Shown piece by piece: positions 7,528 through 10,700 of a DNA stretch of 10,700 bases. Source of the DNA: Ectothiorhodospiraceae bacterium (GTDB lineage Bacteria; Pseudomonadota; Gammaproteobacteria; Thiohalomonadales; Thiohalomonadaceae); the NCBI GenBank assembly GCA_007125455.1, contig SLDE01000260.1, forward strand, positions 1-10,700, in the 5' to 3' direction. Each line of letters opens with the position of its first letter. Within the stretch, counting starts at the first letter, position 1. Both the position numbers and the translations under genes were made by a program. A model generated the notes under the pieces. The model had not been told where the DNA came from, did no database searches, and was given only the letters and a program-made list of their open reading frames with translations.

Positions 7528-7645
7528 TTACCACAGGGGACGCAGAGAGGATAAGTGTTTGGAACAGCCATCGTGATTGCTCCGTCAATCCTCAGCCTTT
7601 CTCAAGCGATATCTTCCCCGTGAACTCTGTGCCCACTGTGGTGAA
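7528..7645. repeat. MITE-like imperfect inverted-repeat element
   Basis: The left end (7528-7547) reads TTACCACAGGGGACGCAGAG. The right end (7625-7645) is its imperfect reverse complement, with CTCTGTG and CCACTGTGGTGAA as the recognisable parts. About 77 bases with no coding signal lie between. The arms carry the ACCACAGxGxxxCAGAG motif, which resembles a dispersed 'CACCACAGAG...' repeat common in many bacterial genomes; that link is from memory and unchecked. No transposase is encoded, so it would be non-autonomous. No clear target-site duplication was found. It fills most of the 159 bp between alaA and hom and ends 32 bp before the hom start. Confidence 0.6.
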
Positions 7646-7677
7646 ATGTTTTTTCGGAAATTTTAGAGAGTAATTCA

Positions 7678-8988
7678 ATGAATCCTGTTAAGGTCGGTCT
7701 GTTGGGTCTGGGCACCGTAGGCGGTGGCACCATCAATGTTCTGCGTCGTAATGCGGAGGAGATCACCCGTCGCGCCGGGCGCGGCATCATGATCACCCAT
7801 GCCGCCGCACGCGATATCAACAAGCCGCGCATTTGTGATACCACCGACATCGAGTTGACCACCAACCCTCAGGAAGTGGTGGACAACCCGGAGCTGGATA
7901 TCATCGTTGAGCTGATCGGCGGCGACACCCTCTCGCACGAGATGGTGCTGCGTGCCATCGCCAATGGCAAGCACGTGGTCACCGCCAACAAGGCGATGAT
8001 TGCCAAACACGGCAACGAGATCTTTGCTGCCGCCAAGGAGCAGGGCGTGATGGTCGCCTTCGAAGCGGCGGTGGCCGGTGGGATCCCCATCATCAAGGCC
8101 ATGCGCGAGGGCCTTGCGGCCAACCGTATCGAGTGGCTGGCCGGGATCATCAACGGCACCGGCAACTTCATCCTCACCGAGATGCTCGACAGGGGCCGTG
8201 ACTTTGCCGAGGTGTTGGCCGAGGCCCAGAACCTGGGCTATGCCGAGGCCGATCCCACCTTCGACGTGGAGGGGATCGATGCGGCCCACAAGCTGACCAT
8301 CCTCGCCTCCATCGCCTTTGGTATCCCATTGCAGTTCGAAAAGACCTTCACCGAAGGGATCAGCCAGATCACCCGCGAAGACGTGGTCTATGCCGAAGAA
8401 CTGGGCTATCGCATCAAGCACCTGGGTATGGCACGCCGTAGCGTGGGTGGCATCGAGATGCGTGTTCACCCCACCCTGATCCCGGCACGCCGCCTGATCG
8501 CCAACGTGGATGGGGTAATGAACGCCGTGCTGGTACAGGGTGATGCCGTCGGCCCCACCCTTTACTATGGTGCCGGTGCCGGTGCCGATCCCACCGCCTC
8601 GGCGGTGGTGGCCGATATCATCGATGTGACCCGCGTACTCACCTCCGATCCGGAGAACCATGTCCCGCACCTGGCCTTCCAGCCCAACTCCATCGTCGAC
8701 ATCCCGGTATTGGGCATCGAAGAGGTCACCACCGGCTACTACCTGCGTATGCAGGTACAGGACCATCCCGGTGTACTGGCCGATGTCACCCGCATCCTCT
8801 CCGAAGTGGGACTCAGCGTCGAGGCGATGATCCAGAAGCCCTCGCTGGACGGCGGCTACACCGTGCCCTTGATCATGCTTACCCACCAGGTGGTCGAGGC
8901 GAAGATGAACCAGGCCATCGCCTCCATCGAGGAACTCAAGGCGATCCAGGGGCATGTGGTGCGTATCCGTATGGAGAGCCTGGGCTAG
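7678..8988 (+). CDS. hom: Homoserine dehydrogenase (monofunctional, ACT domain)
   Basis: The enzyme reduces aspartate semialdehyde to homoserine with NAD(P)H, the branch point to threonine and methionine. The 436 residues hold an N-terminal Rossmann domain with the GLLGLGTVGGG dinucleotide-binding loop, a catalytic domain and a C-terminal ACT domain (about 354-432, start YYLRMQVQDHPGVLADV) likely used for threonine feedback. By alignment in memory with the yeast enzyme, the active-site residues are Lys105 (in TANKA), Glu190, Asp201 and Lys205 (in the AEADPTFDVEGIDAAHKL segment). No aspartokinase domain is fused. AGAGAG at 7665-7670 lies seven bases before the ATG. Any promoter would lie in or next to the repeat element upstream. 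In many gammaproteobacteria thrC follows directly; here a REP cluster follows instead. Confidence 0.95.
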   Translation: MNPVKVGLLGLGTVGGGTINVLRRNAEEITRRAGRGIMITHAAARDINKPRICDTTDIELTTNPQEVVDNPELDIIVELIGGDTLSHEMVLRAIANGKHVVTANKAMIAKHGNEIFAAAKEQGVMVAFEAAVAGGIPIIKAMREGLAANRIEWLAGIINGTGNFILTEMLDRGRDFAEVLAEAQNLGYAEADPTFDVEGIDAAHKLTILASIAFGIPLQFEKTFTEGISQITREDVVYAEELGYRIKHLGMARRSVGGIEMRVHPTLIPARRLIANVDGVMNAVLVQGDAVGPTLYYGAGAGADPTASAVVADIIDVTRVLTSDPENHVPHLAFQPNSIVDIPVLGIEEVTTGYYLRMQVQDHPGVLADVTRILSEVGLSVEAMIQKPSLDGGYTVPLIMLTHQVVEAKMNQAIASIEELKAIQGHVVRIRMESLG

Positions 8989-8997
8989 ACATCGCCC

Positions 8998-9146
8998 GTG
9001 GGAGCGGCTGTGCCGCGATAGATCCACATCGTGGCCAAGCCACTCCCACAAACGCCGATCTCAGCGGGCGGCAGTAATGCAGGAACGGCTGCGCCGCGAT
9101 TAGCCGTTCCACGATGCGCCCATCGCGGCGGGGCGCCGCTCCTACG
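8998..9146. repeat. Cluster of four REP (BIME-like) palindromes
   Basis: Four related units alternate in orientation. Unit 1 (plus) is at 8998-9019, GTGGGAGCGGC then TGT then GCCGCGAT. Unit 2 (minus) is at 9027-9049. Unit 3 (plus, more degenerate) is at 9081-9100. Unit 4 (minus) is at 9121-9146, whose complement begins GTAGGAGCGGC and ends GCCGCGATG. Each has the GGAGCGGC head and CCGCGAT tail of the REP family known in Pseudomonas and related bacteria. Units 1 and 4 form short GC stems with 3-base loops, and unit 3 adds a perfect 9-bp hairpin (9082-9090 with 9102-9110). The units form two head-to-head pairs. Such elements are spread by RAYT transposases encoded elsewhere and can bind gyrase or IHF, stabilise mRNA or end transcripts. 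None of these effects is shown here. The cluster fills nearly all of the 204 bp after hom. Confidence 0.8.
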
Positions 9147-9192
9147 TGGTGAGGGCAGCGCCGACTGACAGCTGACAGCCACGAGATGCCCA

Positions 9193-10143
9193 ATGACACA
9201 ACTCACCCTCTTTCTCGACGGCATGCCAGCGACAGACGATGCACTTCCTACACTGGCCCGCCTGCTGGCCCGCGCTGACGCACTTGCCCCGCTCACCGAT
9301 ACACGTCCTTTCGCATCGCTGCTCCACAGTTTCGGTCTGTCACCCGCCCCCGATGTGGATCTGCCCCTGGCGGCGTTAACTCGCCTGGGCACCCATGGCG
9401 AGGCCACCGGGTTATGGTTGTATGCCGCCCCGGTCCACCAGCAGGCCGATCAGGACAAAGTCTATCTGATCGGACGGGCGCAGCTTAGCGCGGAAGAAAA
9501 CGCCGAGGCCCTGCGTACCCTCAACCAACTCTTCGCCGAGGACGGCTGGACTTTCCATCCCCATGATGATGGCGACTGGCTGCTGCACCTGCCCGCTGGC
9601 AAGCCCCCGCAAACCACCCCACTGGAACAGGCCATGGGTATGGCCATCGGCCCCTATCTGCCCCAGCCCCGTGACGCCACTCCCTGGCCCCGCGCCCTGA
9701 CCGAGATGCAGATGCTATTGCACGGCTGCGCCTTCAATCGTGAACGTGAAGGGCAGGGCATGCCGATGGTCAATGGGGTATGGTTGTGGGGTGCGGGCAG
9801 CCTGCCGTCGGCCGTTGCGCTGCCCTGGCAAGGGGTGTGGGGGGCGGGGGCGCTGGTACAGGGCCTGGCCACCCTGCAGCAGAGGCCCTCTTGTCCTGCC
9901 CCCGTCGATTACCCTGCCTGGCAACAGCAGGCAGGGGAGGGCGACCACTGGCTGCGCCTCTTCCTGCCAGAGGGCAAGGCACTCGAACAGGCCTGGTTTG
10001 CCCCCCTGGCCCAGGCACTGCGCCGGGGAGAACTCAGCGGTCTGCATATTCATGCCGCCAATGGCCGCCGCTGGTATATCGAATCGCGCCAACGAAGGCG
10101 TTGGTGGCGTCGCCGCATGGACCTGTCCGAAGCCCTGCAGTAG
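9193..10143 (+). CDS. RpfE-like / COG4255 conserved protein near recJ
   Basis: The 316-residue product resembles a family annotated variously as 'RpfE' (from the Xanthomonas rpf region) or as a phosphoglycerate mutase, and often found beside recJ. The clearest feature is the segment at about 178-198, NREREGQGMPMVNGVWLWG, a pattern like the N..R...G...N..LW.WG motif seen near the end of archaeal-type cofactor-independent phosphoglycerate mutases. The protein lacks the metal-binding Asp/His set of that superfamily as far as I can see, so enzyme activity is not claimed. The N-terminus (MTQLTLFLDGMP) looks like a beta-strand, with no signal peptide. The C-terminus is very Arg/Trp-rich (residues about 299-310). 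The ATG at 9193 has only a weak site before it. A 91-bp gap separates it from recJ. Confidence 0.7.
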   Translation: MTQLTLFLDGMPATDDALPTLARLLARADALAPLTDTRPFASLLHSFGLSPAPDVDLPLAALTRLGTHGEATGLWLYAAPVHQQADQDKVYLIGRAQLSAEENAEALRTLNQLFAEDGWTFHPHDDGDWLLHLPAGKPPQTTPLEQAMGMAIGPYLPQPRDATPWPRALTEMQMLLHGCAFNREREGQGMPMVNGVWLWGAGSLPSAVALPWQGVWGAGALVQGLATLQQRPSCPAPVDYPAWQQQAGEGDHWLRLFLPEGKALEQAWFAPLAQALRRGELSGLHIHAANGRRWYIESRQRRRWWRRRMDLSEALQ

Positions 10144-10214
10144 TGGTCTCGGGAAGTGACACATTCATGGCAGCCAGATACCATTCCCCATTCTTTAACA
10201 TAATGGCAAAGTCA

Positions 10215-10229
10215 GCCATGAGCCATGGC
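10215..10229 (+). promoter_or_regulatory. Small inverted repeat just upstream of recJ
   Basis: GCCATG (10215-10220) and CATGGC (10224-10229) form a six-pair stem with a three-base loop, five bases before the recJ ATG at 10235. It covers the place where a ribosome binding site would be expected, and no Shine-Dalgarno match is present. An 11-codon frame from ATG 10203 ends with a TGA that overlaps the recJ start (ATGA). Either could limit recJ translation, but both may be chance. Confidence 0.3.
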
Positions 10230-10234
10230 ATAAC

Positions 10235-10700
10235 ATGAATTACCAAAGCAACCACCGCATCCTGCGCCGCGAATCCCAGCCCTTTCCGGGTCAGCCGCCC
10301 ACGGATCTGCACCCCCTGCTGGCCCGTTTATTGGCAGCCCGTGGGGTCACGCGTCCCGAAGAACTGGAACACGGCCTGGGCCAACTGCTGCCCTACCAGC
10401 AACTCAAGGGCATCGACGCCGCCACCGCACTACTGGAACAGGCCCTGCGCGAGCGCTGGCGCCTGCTGATCGTCGGCGACTTCGACGCCGACGGGGCCAC
10501 CAGCACCGCCGTGGCGCTGCGCGCCCTGCGCCTGCTCGGTGCCGAGCAGGTGGACTTTCTGGTCCCCAACCGCTTTGAATACGGCTACGGCCTCACCCCC
10601 GAGATCGTCGCGGTGGCCGCCCAGAGTCAGCCGGACCTGATCATCACCGTCGACAACGGCATCGCCAGCGTCGATGGCGTGGCCGCTGCACAGCAACTGG
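10235..10700 (+). CDS. recJ: Single-stranded-DNA exonuclease RecJ (5' part, cut by window end)
   Basis: RecJ degrades single-stranded DNA 5' to 3' in mismatch repair, base excision repair and RecF-pathway recombination. Only 155 codons are visible, about a quarter of a usual RecJ (about 570 residues). The DHH-family motif I is seen as Asp82-Phe-Asp84-Ala-Asp86-Gly-Ala-Thr-Ser, which supplies manganese ligands. Motif II begins at Asp140 in VDNGIAS. The N-terminus with MNYQSNHRILRRE and a leading helical region fits the family. The frame is open to the window edge, so the gene continues outside. Weak ribosome binding fits the low expression known for RecJ in E. coli, but this is inference. Confidence 0.93.
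   Translation, partial: MNYQSNHRILRRESQPFPGQPPTDLHPLLARLLAARGVTRPEELEHGLGQLLPYQQLKGIDAATALLEQALRERWRLLIVGDFDADGATSTAVALRALRLLGAEQVDFLVPNRFEYGYGLTPEIVAVAAQSQPDLIITVDNGIASVDGVAAAQQL

Noticed and set aside
7675..9051. A 458-codon open frame on the minus strand across hom
   Set aside because: It is the antisense shadow of a clearly recognised homoserine dehydrogenase, as often seen in GC-rich DNA. The product is His/Gly/Asp-rich and resembles no protein family I know.
10144..10234. A promoter before recJ with CATAAT at 10199-10204
   Set aside because: The -10-like hexamer is good, but no -35 match exists at an acceptable distance.

Overview
The window is a GC-rich, densely coded stretch of a chromosome. 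Gene content and protein sequences point to a gammaproteobacterium. The xerD, dsbC, alaA, hom, yajQ and recJ products all resemble their gammaproteobacterial counterparts, and the gene set suggests a lineage near the Chromatiales or other sulfur-oxidising groups. That placement is an inference from gene content and is not proven. No tRNA, rRNA, CRISPR array, phage gene or transposase gene is visible.

Layout. Bases 25-5736 carry six co-directional genes with gaps or overlaps of about 20 bp or less. They are a secreted TPR-type protein, an Ogt/MGMT-type DNA repair methyltransferase, the recombinase XerD, an HD-GYP protein with an N-terminal DUF3391 domain, the nucleotide/c-di-GMP-binding protein YajQ, and the periplasmic disulfide isomerase DsbC. 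A near-perfect intrinsic terminator at 37-74 sits inside the 5' end of the first reading frame, so the start of that gene is uncertain. A small Mth938-like gene then runs on the minus strand (5792-6199), convergent with dsbC. It is divergent from alaA, a glutamate-pyruvate aminotransferase gene (6292-7518), which has a candidate sigma-70 promoter. After a MITE-like inverted-repeat element (7528-7645) comes hom, homoserine dehydrogenase (7678-8988). Next is a cluster of four REP sequences in two inverted pairs (8998-9146), then an RpfE/COG4255-like gene (9193-10143), and finally the first 155 codons of recJ, cut by the window edge.

How it fits together. The order xerD ... dsbC ... recJ is the backbone of a locus known from E. 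coli (xerD-dsbC-recJ-prfB), and hom-thrC follows dsbC in Pseudomonas. Here the backbone is expanded: the HD-GYP/yajQ pair lies between xerD and dsbC, and the Mth938, alaA, hom and RpfE-like genes lie between dsbC and recJ. No thrC follows hom; the spot holds the REP array. Functions include genome maintenance (Ogt, XerD, RecJ), periplasmic thiol folding (DsbC), c-di-GMP signalling (HD-GYP, YajQ) and amino-acid metabolism (AlaA, Hom).

I found no clear sign of a wholly new system. The points most worth a second look are the c-di-GMP hydrolase/effector pairing, the missing thrC with REPs in its place, the two non-coding repeat elements, and the terminator buried in the start of the TPR gene.
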